From: Gonatopus flavifemur
Taxonomy: Eukaryota; Arthropoda; Insecta; Hymenoptera; Dryinidae
NCBI GenBank assembly: GCA_018340375.1
Contig: JAFFJZ010000012.1
Coordinates: 1,054,001-1,118,000, forward strand
DNA: 64,000 nt
Reading direction: 5' to 3'
The notes beneath the pieces were generated by a model, which worked only from the letters and a program-made list of their open reading frames with translations, searched no databases and was not told the origin of the DNA. Numbering within the stretch: position 1 is the first letter of the stretch; every line of letters begins with the position of its first letter. Both the position numbers and the translations under genes were made by a program. Of this stretch, positions 31,875 to 43,578 are shown one piece after another.

Positions 31875-32126
31875 CACGGAAAGAAGAAAACAGCACTGGT
31901 TACTGTCCATAACAGCAATCAGTTGAAAAACAAATGAAAACACGCTTGGATGATAGAGGTTAGCGTGATCACAGTGACGTGTACTGCAGTGAAATTCGTC
32001 AATGCTGCTTGGACATTAACGGTTACTGGGAGACGCAGTAATGAACGGCGTGAATTTGATTTTTCATTTTTTTTCAATGAATTACTGCTATTTACAGTAA
32101 CTATTGCTGTTCTCTTTTTTCCGTGT
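31875..32126. mobile_element. CACGGAAAGAAGAAAACAGC MITE, copy 2
   Basis: The ends are CACGGAAAGAAGAAAACAGC and GCTGTTCTCTTTTTTCCGTG with TA at 31873-31874 and 32127-32128. It contains GTTACTGTCC, GCGTGATCACAGTGACG and GTTACTGGGAGACGCAGTA, matching copy 1 (7421-7660) in inverse orientation. Confidence 0.85.
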
Positions 32127-32128
32127 AT

Positions 32129-33557
32129 ACCACAAAATCGGATACACAGTTTTATGTGCACATTCGTGGAGCACCTTGCAACTGAAGTCTCCTGTCGGTA
32201 ACCTAGATAGAGATCGTATTTCTTATCTTACTATATTTCATACATCATTCTTTGATGTGAATCGAGAAACACCCAAAGAAATCGTGAATTTCACAATTTA
32301 CCCGAGGTTTGAAAATGAAAATGTGCTTTTTGCAGACAGAAATTACTCAAACTTGCTGTAGAAATTGTTTAAAAATAATTTTTCACAAATCTCTTCAAGT
32401 TTTTTTGCGAATCAGACCCACCAATGGTTCATAATAAATTGTAAAAATGAAAAGTGGAGAAAACGCGCATTATTCTAGTTGGAATCAATTTGTTTGTAAA
32501 CTTTAAATATATATAAATATCCCAAAAACTTCATTCAAAGCTTCCTAATGCAAATTCCTCTCTTAACCCATTGAAAGCTCTTACTAGCCTTCCTTGCAGA
32601 GTCTGAGAAGACGTTGTGAGGCCTATAGAAAATCCTAGAGTGATTTCTACTAGGGAAATTAAGTGGAAACTTTTTATTCTTATCAATGCATGACAAAGTA
32701 ACCAGTAAAGTGAGCAATCAAAGTGAGCACATTTTCTTCAAACAAAAATTATAAGTTACAAGATTACATGCTGAAAACTCTGTAACGGCAATTAACTTTA
32801 CATTGCATGAATCTTGTTTAATTTGCATATAAGTACATTTATTGTTTGTGCGTGACACTTTTATATAATTTCTCTTAATCCCTCAGGAATATTTGATATC
32901 ATTTCTAAAACCTTATAATAAAAATATCACATTACTTTTATCTCGCATGTGAAGATCATTGATAATTTTTATCACCTTCTTGTGGTTATTATTGTATTTT
33001 TATGTGAGATTGACTGCAATCGAGTGATATATCGAATTTATCTGAATAATTTTTGGATGTGGGAAGTACAGGGTTCAGCCTCATGAGGGGTAACAAGGAC
33101 AATTGCCCAAGACTCCGAATGAATAAACCATGAGGAAGAAGCTGACTCGTTCCATTCCAGTCAGAAATTGCGTTACCAGGATTTGTCTAGGAAGAACTCA
33201 TTCATTCATTATGTTGATAAAAAAAGGTCGCCTTTGAAATAACACATTTGTTTCCATTCAAGGTAGACATTTCTGCGATTGAAAAATGGGCCAGCCAAGG
33301 CCCTGTTTGGGCAAGTTCTTGAATGGGACCATTTTCATTTCTACCCGGGATGCTACACAAACTGTTAATACACGAATTTATCTTGCACAATTTTAAGCAA
33401 ATAATTAGTTAGTATAAATTTTTATAGTGCAATAATGAATTGTTAAACCTTTATTTTGTGAAAAATTTCTATCTTATCGAGGGATCACATAAGAAGCTGC
33501 TCAAATGTTTAGGAGATAGGGGAGAATAACCTTAAGCTGCATGGAGAAAAATAAGTA
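32129..33557. other. No gene recognised
   Basis: AT-rich. A right end of the CCCTAGTAGAAATCATT family (AGAGTGATTTCTACTAGGG) closes at about 32655. Nothing else supportable. Confidence 0.45.
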
Positions 33558-33681
33558 CCCTGGTAGAAATCATATCAGGCTCACTCTTCACTGGTCCATA
33601 TCGAAGCCAGGGATACGCCTAGTCTGCCCTGATAGCACCAGGTAAGGGGCGAAGAAGAGCCTAGAATGATTTCTATTAGTG
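33558..33681. mobile_element. CCCTGGTAGAAATCAT MITE
   Basis: The left end CCCTGGTAGAAATCATATC and the right end AGAATGATTTCTATTAGTG are inverted, and the interior has CCAGGGATACGCCTAG. The flanks are TA and AT. Same family as 19482-19600. Confidence 0.55.
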
Positions 33682-33712
33682 ATCACTAATATTTGGATGC
33701 GGCTAAAAATTA

Positions 33713-33953
33713 CACTGTAAAAAATATACTTCCTAAACTGCCAAAGAAGTTTGGCAGTTTTTTACACAAACTTTTTTTGTAAATTACCAAACAAAAGTTT
33801 GTAAACATTCAAAAAATTTTGTGATTTCACGAAGATTTTTGAGAATTCACAAACTTTTGTTCGGCAATTTACAAAAAAGGTTCGGAAATTATTTTTCCAC
33901 ACCAAGTTTGCAAATTTCCAAGCATTTTCATTCAACAAATTTTTTTTACAGTG
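33713..33953. mobile_element. CACTGTAAAAAA MITE with CAAACTTTTGTTTGG words
   Basis: The ends CACTGTAAAAAATAT and AATTTTTTTTACAGTG are flanked by TA at 33711-33712 and 33954-33955. The interior is an array of CAAAAGTTTG/CAAACTTTTGT words, again able to fold on itself in many ways. Non-coding. Confidence 0.85.
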
Positions 33954-33955
33954 TA

Positions 33956-34522
33956 GCTATGGGACATATTTTCTAGATATCACAACTACTCTTTCAGCTG
34001 TATAAGCGAGAATATCGCAGCTAAATTATTTTGCTAATCAAATGTCACTGCCAGAAAAAGTGCTGTCACGGTAACAAATTCTCGCTACAGCTATAGCCGC
34101 AATTATTTTAGCTTCAGCAGCGAAGAAAGAAACTGTCGCAGCGAATTCATTTTTTTTTCCGTGTGAAGCTAGTACATTCAAGAAAGTAGGCTTGGACTTT
34201 AGCTGATTGTAAAATGTTCTTAGAGTGCGCGGATAAAACGAAATTTTCTGGAACAACAAAACGTGGTTTTTCACTTTTTAATAGTGAAATGAATTTTTTT
34301 TATTCATGTAGTAAATAATTTGGTATTTTGGCTAATTATTCAGCCGCAACTGCAAATTATTCGCTGAGGCAACTGAGTTTTCAGTATTATAAATATATAT
34401 ATAGAATGCCAAATAAATTCAGCTGGAGGAGTCGATATTTTTTGCTGTGACAGCTGAGAAAATCGTTGTCATAGCTAACAAGATTGTTGTCACTGGGAAT
34501 TCTTTTCTCTCTGTGTGATAAA
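33956..34522. mobile_element. Two blocks of AGCTG/GTCACAGC MITEs
   Basis: 33956-34172 ends CAGCGAATTCATTTTTTTTTCCGTG and 34310-34522 ends TCACTGGGAATTCTTTTCTCTCTGTG. Both are filled with CAGCTG, GTCACAGC and CGCAGC(T/G) words, as at 22632-22800. The left ends are unclear, so the boundaries are approximate. Confidence 0.45.
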
Positions 34523-35217
34523 ACCTGCACTAATGGGATTTGTACTTCTTAATCTTCCTTTGAAATTATTTTTTTTACTCCTTCTTTTTTTGAAAAATTG
34601 CACCAACACGCATCAATGTTCGTGTAAATAACGAACAAATATTGATTCACCAAACGAAGTGAATATCATTAATACGCCTCAGGTGCATTGTCAACAAGCA
34701 ATTGACTCATTTCAGTAATTATCAAAGAACATATATTTAGTGATAAGATAAAATTTATGCACTCGATTAATTCATGCCTAACTTTAGCGAAGAAAAAGAG
34801 AATTCTGTTGAAAGCATTTAATTGACTCACATTTTCAACACAACATGAGAATTTATTCTCAATACAAGAAGCCTCAAACAGCTCCCAAGTTTTCAGATTT
34901 TCTGATTTCCTTCACGTTCTGTTGATCACCCCGGTCAAAATGATTATAGCAGTTGCTTAGCACCTTTCAAGGCACTTGCAGTGAAGCTAGTCGATAGAAA
35001 GGGCCTTTAGAATAACTATAAAAAGGTTAGAATCATTCCTACCAGTGTTTCGGTCTCGTCCGAATCACTAATTCCTATTAGGGATAACTAAGAAGGTGCA
35101 GAATTTATAAACTGTTTTTCGTGAAATTTTGATTGTCTTCAGAGAAATTACTATAAGAAAAATCTATGATAATGATTTAGGTATAGTCACTATTTTCTCA
35201 ATTTTTAGACCCTTTTA
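34523..35217. other. No gene recognised
   Basis: AT-rich. 34930-35090 carries a decayed CCCTAGTAGAAATCATT-type block (AGAATCATTCCTACCAG, ATTCCTATTAGGGA). Confidence 0.4.
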
Positions 35218-35333
35218 CCGTGGTTAGAAAAATCCATAGAATCTGATGGAATGAAATTTAATGGGATTTGGTCAGAACATTGTGCAAGGTTCAACCAGAT
35301 TTGGCAAGAATCAATGGGTTTGTTCAACCAGGG
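35218..35333. mobile_element. CCCTGGTTAAAAG MITE, copy 6 (internally deleted)
   Basis: A 116-bp copy: CCGTGGTTAGAAAAATCCAT at the left, CAATGGGTTTGTTCAACCAGGG at the right, with GGGATTTGGTCAGAACATTG between. About half the family length is missing. The flanks are TA and AC. Confidence 0.7.
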
Positions 35334-37560
35334 ACTTGAGACAAAAGTACCTAACTCGCAAATTACACCAACTTTTTTGGAATTTTCTGACAAAAGTTTT
35401 TACAGGGAAGACTCAAATCAAACCGAAACCGTTTTCCGTTAAACAATTGAAAAAAAGACTGTATAACGTGAAAAGATTTGATCATGTTCAACAGCTTCTA
35501 ATCTTCATTTATTATTACAATATAACACTCTTATAAACAGTTAACGTTTATAATATAACGTTCGTTGAGAAAACGCCAGTGAAAATGAGTTCTGCATTTC
35601 TCCACATTTCTCTGGAAACGTCCGAAATTTCACAGAAATCTCTTCATTTCTGTCAGATTCCGGACAAGTAGAAAAATGTTGAGAAATGCCGAGATTCATT
35701 TTCCTTGGGCAATCAATAGCCCCTCTGATTAATGGAAGCAAATAAAGACTGTTAGTTTCGTTTAGGGTACATATAATACCCGTTCATATCGGATAAAATA
35801 TTTTGGTTCACACGTTAAGATTCGATTACACAATCCTTACAACTAATTACATTCACACTCAATTAAATAATAATTACTCCCTTGAAATTATACATCATTA
35901 TATAAATTAATTATATAAAAAAACAAAAGAAGGAAAAAAATATGACTTCTGAAAATTCAAAAGCGTGATAGCGGTGGCGGTAGCAACATATTTACGTAAT
36001 TCTCGATTCGAAATTGAAAAATGTTTTGTGTGGTGTATCATGTAATTATGTACATTTATCATCGATCTACGTATGTGTACATGTTTATTCAATTAAAATA
36101 TAAAGAAAAGAAAGAGAATTAATTATGAAATCTACTTTGTTGATTATCAACGAGTTTTCTTCGAAATACATTACGCAATTCAAGCACAATATATCATATA
36201 TACGTAAGATATTGTCTCACATTGTTGGTAAAATAGAAACATCCTTGTGTGCTTATCGTAATATAATTGTATCTTGTTTGTTTCCACCTTCTGTAAACTT
36301 TAATTATTTTGTACAGTCTGCTATTACTGAAAGGAAACCAGACGAGAACGAGGTGTCCGGAGAGCGTTCGATAATTGGTTTATCGTGTATCGTTTCCAAC
36401 TAATGAGAATGTTGCCGGTGGTTGAGAAAATTCTCATTCTTATACCGGACACTTATTTCATTTTCTTATCAGTTACATTATAGTCTTTCGGAAATTCTTT
36501 TCCTCAAGGGGATGTATTGAGTATCAATTGCGGAAATCAATTTCTGGAGAGTGGAGCATTTTCTCGGCTTCTTTGGATCCCACAGAATAATTATCGGACT
36601 GTTCCAATTCATCCATTGAATATTTTGAAATATGAATTCTTTCGATTCATTCTTCTTATCTTGTTCCTAAAAAAATTCCAATAAAACCTGATTAATTTCA
36701 TCTTCGTTTTTGAGTTAATTCCAAGAGAATTATCCTTGAAAATTAGGACCTAACAAAAACGCGAGTGGAGTGAGCGTGATTTAGGTTACAAATTTGCGAG
36801 CACTTTTGCCAGATTCTGGCAAACTTTGTAGTAATGTCTATGCATTTCCGAATGCCTATTGTCTCATTGTATAATTTATACTCACAGTGGACGAAAAATC
36901 TTCACACTTTCTTTGTGGTTCCCATGAGAATAACTCAATTGAAAGAAAGATTGTCCGCATTACGTTATAACACCTTCGCTCACACGGGAACAATGGAACT
37001 TGAAAATATAATAATTTTTACAAGAATCTAAGATTTTTCTTTGGTTTTTTGATAGACTAGAAACGATGAAGTTTAGAAAATTAGTTTTTACATGAAAATA
37101 CGGGAGATTGAGAATACGGTACAAAATGTAACAGGTCCCGTTGAAATTTAAAACACTGAATGTTGAATTTTATAAAGCACGTTGTCAGATTTGATTGATC
37201 GGCATTTTGAATTTCAATCGTGTTTGTTACTTTTCACAGTAAAAATCTGTTTCCTTAACCTTATCATTTCCAGTTTATCAAGAAACTAAGAAAAAGTCTT
37301 AGATTTTTATACAAATTATTTCGAGTTCTATTTTCCTCCGTGCATTGATCCCCGAAGAAAAATCTAATGGGAAATCAGTTCGTTCAATAAGAAATGTCCG
37401 ATGCGGAAACTGAATGCGGATGAAAGGGATTTTTTGACCATGGAGGTTAAACCATCTTCCCTTCTCTTTCTTCTTCTCCTTCTTCTTCTTCTTCTTCTTC
37501 ATTGGCCAACAAGAGTGAATGGTAGGAAATTAATATATTGAATATATTCAGCTGTACCAA
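35334..37560. other. No gene recognised; (TTC)n tract at 37463-37500
   Basis: The longest stretch between MITEs in the first 45 kb. No complete element, RNA gene or defensible exon. A pyrimidine TTC microsatellite lies at its right end. Confidence 0.45.
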
Positions 37561-37868
37561 CCCTCGTTGAAGGGATCTATTGAATCTGGCCTTATCTAAT
37601 TGAATCTTCTACAATGTTCTGGCTGCAGTCACTTTGGAAGTGTCCATATTTGCACAAACTTGAAAAATTTCCATATTTTTTCCCTTGAGAAAGAAATGGC
37701 CAAAACATGAGAAAATTTTGCAAGGATGAGGAAAGCAGTCCTAAGGAATGGGCTATTCCAATGCGAAACTCATCGCATATTGCCAAATCTTATTGAAGTT
37801 TGGACAAAATTCTTGCCAAATCCCATTCAATTTGATTTTTGTAGATTCCAAGGGTTTCTCTCATCAAC
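37561..37868. mobile_element. CCCTGGTTAAAAG MITE, copy 7 (decayed)
   Basis: The left end CCCTCGTTGAAGGGATCTAT is readable; the right end (CAAGGGTTTCTCTCATCAAC) is worn. The interior keeps ATTGAATCTTCTACAATGTTCTGGC and GCCAAATCTTATTGAA. About 100 bp of other sequence (37640-37745) appears inserted. Confidence 0.6.
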
Positions 37869-38064
37869 ATAATGCATCTTATGAAAATGCTTTAACTTAG
37901 TGCGAGGGAAACCCCTGGTAGCAATTTGTCTGGGCCTTCTACTTACCATCCATGTACTAGATGTGGACCATGTAGGGGCAACTAGATAACACATTTCAGC
38001 CAATTTGATTTTAGTGTTCGAACATTCAGATGGTTCATGTAGGTTGTTTGTGCTTCAATTGATC

Positions 38065-39181
38065 CCCAGCCAGCAAAGTGCTTCCAAATTCATGTACCCG
38101 CTACTACCCATACAGGAAACCCCGATAATGTAAACACAGCTGCCAATAATCAGCCGATGTATGGCTTTGGTAAACGGCCAACAATTGATTCCCCGTTACT
38201 GGCTGGAATATGGTCTATCACTAAGTGAAATGGATTTCAAAGTTGAATGTTTGTATTCGTAATCACCCATGAAAAAAGTTTGTTTTGGCCTTATTTCCAT
38301 TACGCTGAATAGATAATTCACATCCATCAAATACGTTTTACATGATTCAAATGAATTCTCATTTATATAGATAATCAATTACTTTCTTATGTAAATAACA
38401 AATAATTTGAAGGAATAAGCAACTGAATGCAACTGATTTATCGAGAGTGCTTTTGACTCGTGTAATTTTACATTTGAGATTGTGGAAATATCGGGCATGC
38501 GAATCTATTTAGAAACAAAACATCCATTTCTGATCTTGTGACAACTGGAATGAGAAATTTCCCTAAAACAAAAACGTGTTTTGGGTCACACTTAACCACT
38601 CATTTGAACTAATACTGAACCGATGATTCTGGAACGCAGTCATCACCATTGGATATCATTATTATTATTATCCCTCAGTGATCTGCCATTGATGGCTGAC
38701 ATTCGAACATTATCCCGAAATTTCTGGCCATAAATCGGGATCATTTAACCCCATTACTGGGCCAATCAATAATTTTATATATGGCCCATGATTTATTGCC
38801 ATTACTGGACCCACGTTATCATCCAGCAATTAACCATTGATGAGCCATTAATGGGTGCTATTAACGGGCGAAGAACGCTATCTGTGGTCCAGTAACGTGC
38901 CATTATTGGGCCAATTGATGAACCCTGTATGGGTAGCAATGCTAGTGGTAGCAACGTAGTAGCTTTTCCATTACCGTGAGACTGCATGCTACCATAACAA
39001 TTCAATTTATAACGTAGCACTACCTCGGCGCTACCAAGCAGTGCTCCTAGTAAAAATACTACCAAGCCGCTCCCATTTCTATACATAAATGAAGCCATAT
39101 ATGTACAGAAGATTTTTAACTGTATAAGTGAATAATGGTAGCACCACTGCCAGAAGTGCTGCCTTGATTTTGTTGGCTGGG
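38065..39181. mobile_element. CCCAGCCAGCAAA element, TC/TC flanks
   Basis: The ends are CCCAGCCAGCAAAGTGC and TTTTGTTGGCTGGG; TC lies at 38063-38064 and 39182-39183. The section 38640-38940 repeats CCATTACTGGGCC, CCATTGATG and GCCATTAATGGG words, and 38930-39150 repeats GGTAGCAACG / GTAGCACTACC words. Frames reading through it are repeat translations. A short field similar to 45213-45335 (TATCGGTATCGTCTCGAT) lies just outside at 39250-39272. Confidence 0.6.
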
Positions 39182-39412
39182 TCGTACAGTAACATTGATA
39201 GTCCATGAACACGGTCGGAGGAACAAAAGTATCGTGCAATATCGTTAGAGTAGTATCGGTATCGTCTCGATATGAAAAATTCCGCATTCATCATTTAAAA
39301 TTCGTACTACAATGTTTTTGGTTTCTAATCGAATTTTGGATATAACAATGTCTCACATAACACAGAATATTCCACATATCTACAAAATATGCATAGTAAA
39401 TCATTCATATCC

Positions 39413-39490
39413 TCCCAGATAGCATAAGAGTTGTTTATGAATATATTATATTCATCATGAGTTGTTTTAGAACTCTTATGCTATCTGGGA
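39413..39490. mobile_element. 78-bp hairpin MITE (CCCAGATAGCATAAGAG ends)
   Basis: TCCCAGATAGCATAAGAGTT at the left and AACTCTTATGCTATCTGGGA at the right are perfect inverses, with ATTCATCATGA near the centre. No target duplication is visible (CT and AT flanks). It lies in a short GAATATTC/ATATGCAT word field. Confidence 0.8.
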
Positions 39491-39861
39491 TGTGCATAAA
39501 GTACATGACTCTGAAAATATATCGTAAGTATATGCATCAGACATACAGTACTATTTAAGGTGTATACAATTTTCCTAAAATTTATTCAATATACTCTGAT
39601 CAATAAATAATTTTCGAAATACACCAGATGATATTAATACATTGGAGTTTTTGTTTTCTTCTGAAAAAATTCAATGAAATTATAAAATCCCTGTGAAGTG
39701 ATAAAAACGATATGTAAAGTTTTCGGCTGTAAAATCGAATATGATTGCATAAAGTCATACCAGTCCTATTTCATTCCAATAATAATATAATGAGAAAACT
39801 GTTTGGTTGAAACAACAGAATACTACCTTCACTAGCGCCATCTGAAACTTGGGCGGTACTA
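39491..39861. other. No gene recognised
   Basis: AT-rich spacer before the TGGACA element. Confidence 0.4.
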
Positions 39862-41434
39862 CCCTGATGGGTTCGTTGGACAAGTTCTGGACATGAGAAA
39901 ATATGTCCAGTGGGATGTGTTTTGGACAAGATTGGAACCAAGAAAATTGGTCCGGTTGTTTGAAATTTCGGACCATCTCTCGAGATATCATGTCCATCAG
40001 TTGTCCTGATCAGTCCGACAACATCCATGGATTTAGTTCATTTATGTCCACTATTGTCCGAACGCGGAAAGCTTCATTTTGAAGTCCGCTGATTACTCAC
40101 GATCTCATTCGTCTTACATCCAAACTTGTCCTCTTTTGTCCAGATCCGTGGTATGTCCAGTATTCATCCCATTGTGTCCTCAAGCGTATTCGTGACCCCA
40201 GAAACTTGTCCACAGATGTCCCGGAGCTGGAGAATATCGATCCACAGGGACGTCCAGAGATGTTCAAAATGCTCTACTCTGCGTGCTAATCCCGTCAATT
40301 CGAGTTTGAGTTGATTCTTTGCGATTTTTTAACCGGTCTGCGGCTCATCCACATTCGTCGTCCTCCTCCGTCCAGGGTGGTCCAAGAATTTCCGAAAAGA
40401 TTCTACGCTGTTCAAAACTGATCCGTGGTATGTCCAGTACCCACCCCATTGTGTCCTCAAGCGTATTCTTGATTGTGAACAAATTTGGACATCTTTGGAC
40501 CAAGTGCTGAGGAAAAAGGATCATTTCTGTCGTGGACAAATCTGGACAACTCCGGGACACGATGCAAAATCCTGCATAGTTACTATGGAGAGATTTGGAC
40601 AACTTCGGACCGACTGAGCACGAGGGAGGATCATTTCAGTTATGGACACATGGAGACAACTCTGGGATACGATTAGAAATCCCGCATCGTTACTATCCAA
40701 GGAGCAAAAGAATTTCAAATGCACGATATTCATTCAGTCGACGTTCGATTGACGTACCGTCGTATATTCGATTACATACACGGAAAAACTTAGTGATCCA
40801 AATTTTCGTTGACTAGTATGTCACTTTGGGACGGAGCACAAATTTCAGAAGAATTCGTACACTGGATTTTAATAATTCGTTGACTCTTTCCATTATTTCG
40901 ACAATCAAAATGAAAAGTGAATTCCATTGGTAAAATCATGGACAAAGTCAACGAATTATTAAAATCCAGTGTACGAATTCTTCTCGGATTTATGCCTCGT
41001 TCAAAAGTGACATACTATAGTCAACGAAAATTGAGATCACCAATTTTTTCCGTGTACGTTCGATGAATATGCATAGCATATATAAAATGGTCTCATTAGA
41101 ATGTGCATAGAACATATTTAAAATTTGAAAAACGTTCATAATATATTCTGGTGCTGCTTGGGTATGACATATTTAGACAACTTTGGACCATCATGGACCT
41201 CTGAGGACGAGCCATGGACAAGTTATCAATTATGTCATTTGTCAGTTCTAATGTTACGGACAATTTTGGACACGTTTCGGACACGCCACCTGAACGTCTA
41301 TGGACATTGGTCCGAAATTTGAAGCAAATGGACACCCACGGACATTCCGGACTGATTTTGGACCACGCGTGGACCGTTTTGGACATTTTGGACAAAATTC
41401 GGATGTCCCAAATGGGTCCGATGACCCATCAGGG
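39862..41434. mobile_element. CCCTGATGGG element filled with TGGACA/TGTCCA words
   Basis: The ends are CCCTGATGGGT and ACCCATCAGGG, with TA at 39860-39861 and 41435-41436. From 39890 to 40680 and from 41165 to 41400 the sequence is a dense array of TGGACA, TTTGGACAA, GTCCGGA and inverse words. Two sections repeat each other (the GTGGTATGTCCAGTA...CCCATTGTGTCCTCAAGCGTATTC order occurs near 40148 and 40425). A CACGGAAAAA element (40779-41054) is inserted, and GCTGCTTGGGTA near 41154-41165 suggests a further CCC..GGG end. No protein recognised. Confidence 0.72.
40779..41054. mobile_element. CACGGAAAAA palindromic MITE
   Basis: The ends are CACGGAAAAACTTAGTGATC and the inverse-like GAGATCACCAATTTTTTCCGTG. 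The arms mirror TTTTCGTTGACTA, AGAAGAATTCGTACACTGGA and TAATAATTCGTTGACT. TA is duplicated at 40777-40778 and 41055-41056. Inserted in the TGGACA element. Confidence 0.85.
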
Positions 41435-41520
41435 TAACGATCACACATATAGGGTATACGTATATATGGATATAACCGCATGTTTGCGTTGGTAGAAGCG
41501 CACCTACATCTCGGGCGGGT

Positions 41521-41700
41521 GTATATTCCTTCAACCAAATTTTTGTTCTCCCAACAAAATTATTTTGTTCCTAAATTCTTCAACAAAAATTTTTGTACTC
41601 ATTACCAAATGTTTTGTTGCAACAACAAAAATTTTGTTGGCATAACCAAAGTTTTTGGATGTTCACATTCCAACAAAACATTTTTTTCGGCGTATACGGT
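41521..41700. repeat. AACAAAATTTTTGTT word field
   Basis: Repeated CAACAAAATTTTTGTT/ACCAAATTTTTG words with strong self-complementarity. Possible ends GGGTGTATATTCC and TTCGGCGTATACGG are weak. Confidence 0.5.
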
Positions 41701-41754
41701 AACAATATACTCATTTTTATATTTCTTTACATGTTACTATTCCCTCCATAATTA

Positions 41755-41946
41755 CACAGTGAAAAATTTTGTGTATTTTTAACACACGTGTATATTCCAG
41801 GAGGTCCACTCGCAATTTATGTTAAATATTAACACAAAAAATTGTTAAATTTACACTGAAAATCTGTGAATTTTAGAATTTGATATGTTGTTTTCAACAC
41901 AAACTATGAGTGGAACCTCCTATATGACACAAAATTTGTTGCTGTG
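41755..41946. mobile_element. CACAGTGAAAAATTTTGTG MITE
   Basis: The ends are CACAGTGAAAAATTTTGTG and CACAAAATTTGTTGCTGTG, with TA at 41753-41754 and 41947-41948. Interior words AACACAAAAAATTGTTAAATTT; TATTCCAGGAGGTCCACTCG on the left mirrors GAGTGGAACCTCCTATA on the right. Confidence 0.78.
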
Positions 41947-41948
41947 TA

Positions 41949-42349
41949 CGCGAATTACAGCTAAATCTCACACTGAGAAAATGATATACCGATAGTTACC
42001 AGCATTTGTTAACAGTTACCAAATCTCATAGTTGGATATGACAAAATGAATATATAGTTTTAATTACCGCCATTCAGATTTACAACTAAGATTTTTGGTT
42101 ATAATTACTAAACTTAACTCATTACTACTAAATCCTGGTTATAATCATCAGATCTTGGTAATGATACATTAGAGTTCCTATAACAAAGTCTGGTTAGCTC
42201 GAGATCTGACGACGGATTGGTCAAGTTCCATAGAGGATTTTGCCTTCTGTTTGTTTTCTAACCAAAACATATTTCCAAGCTAACTTTTGTCTTAGAGTGG
42301 TCTTTCAGATGAAACCAAGCTCAAACGTTTTCTTTGGTTGGATATTAGT
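41949..42349. other. No gene; TGGTTATAATNA word tract
   Basis: A CACTGAGAAAATGATA sequence at 41972 resembles a CACnG-type left end, but I found no matching right end. Words GGTTATAATTACTA and GATAGTTACCAG recur up to about 42190. Confidence 0.4.
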
Positions 42350-43492
42350 CAGCTTTGAGGGGGGACATACCTTTTACGGTTTGAAAAAGTCGACTTTTTT
42401 TCTACAACTATTCATAAATATATTCCCAAAATTTCAAAGCGAAATTCGAAAAATTACGAAAGTTACAACGGTTGTAAGACGACAGGGCCTGAGAGCTAGT
42501 GTCAGTGGAATAGAGCCGAAGCTTTAGGTGACAATCCAACAACAATAAAGCACCTTTCACCACTTCACCCTGACGTGCCAAAACACATTTTGCCTCCTAA
42601 ACACCTTCACTGTGACTTCAGAGTAGTCGAAATAGCAGCTTATGTGGCTGATGACATATTGAATGAAGGATATTCATCAATCTCTCGAATTATGAACGAT
42701 TTAAACATCAAAATTGGGTCCACATGCTATCACTCCACCGGAAAGCAGGATGTGATGCGTGGGAAGCGGCAGGAGCACCGCAGCCTTTTTAGGACCAAAG
42801 AGGCTCGTACAGCACGGAGGGGTGCTTTATCGGAGCAAAATGAGTTGTACGAGAGAACTGAAGGGCTATTGTATGGACCTGGCATCGCTGATCGGGGAGA
42901 AATAACTTTTATGTAGCAGTTTGCATAACTCCAAACTTCAATCGCGTTTATCTCGAAACAGCATTTTTGAAATTAACGTGCAGGATTCAGAAAAATCTAT
43001 CCAACCGAGTGACTTGAAACTTTGCACACATCTAAACAATTAAATTCTCTTCGATATGACTAAGCTTGATTTTCAAAAAATTGCTTTAAAAAAATTTTAT
43101 TCTACATTAAAGACATAATTTTTTTCGAAAAACACGGTTTTGTCCGTTTAACCGCGCACTATTTTTTTTCCACTTTTTCAAAAATCGGGCTTCGTCGAAT
43201 AGTAACTACATCTCTTAGCTATAAAATCCCGTTTTTTATTTTTTTCAGATCGACGGCTATGGACCTGTAGGCTGCACGTAGTGAAAAAACTTCCTCTTCG
43301 GCCATGGGTTGTACCGGCGCCATTTTGTGTTTTTTACCAACTAAAAAATTTTTTTTATACTTCAATGTCTATACGACAAATATCCAAAGTTTCATAAACA
43401 TATGTTTCCATTAAATACCTTTAAAAAAATCCACAAAAAAACGACTTTTGTTTTGCTAAAGGTAGGTATGTCCCCCCTTCAGAGCTCTAAAA
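42350..43492 (+). mobile_element. Mutator-like element remnant with TIRs
   Basis: The left end AGCTTTGAGGGGGGACATACC and the right end GGTATGTCCCCCCTTCAGAGCT are imperfect inverses, and AAAGTCG(A)CTTTTT continues the match inward. The remnant transposase C-terminus (42500-42916) lies between, followed by about 550 bp of non-coding tail. I could not find a flanking duplication. At about 1.14 kb this is an internally deleted derivative of a larger element. Confidence 0.6.
42500..42916 (+). pseudogene. Mutator-like transposase, C-terminal remnant
   Basis: An open frame of about 138 codons from just after a stop (42497-42499) to TAG at 42914. It has no ATG ahead of the conserved part, so it is the tail of a longer protein. 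Recognisable features are a NEGYSSISRIMNDLNIKIG segment, a basic stretch EARTARRG, and the terminal motif EGLLYGPGIAD. From memory, this order marks the C-terminus of the Mutator-like transposases widespread in insect genomes; the catalytic core is missing. The element ends enclose it. Family assignment needs a profile search. Confidence 0.55.
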
Positions 43493-43578
43493 AAAGGCTG
43501 TTCTTATTTCTGTTTATTGGGATACAACATGCTCGATTGATTTTCTTGACTTTTATTGCTATTATTGACTGATCGCTA

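Noticed and set aside
38802..39287. 161-codon minus-strand frame
   Set aside because: It crosses the ATTACTGGGCC and GGTAGCA word fields and the end of an element, and shows no domain.
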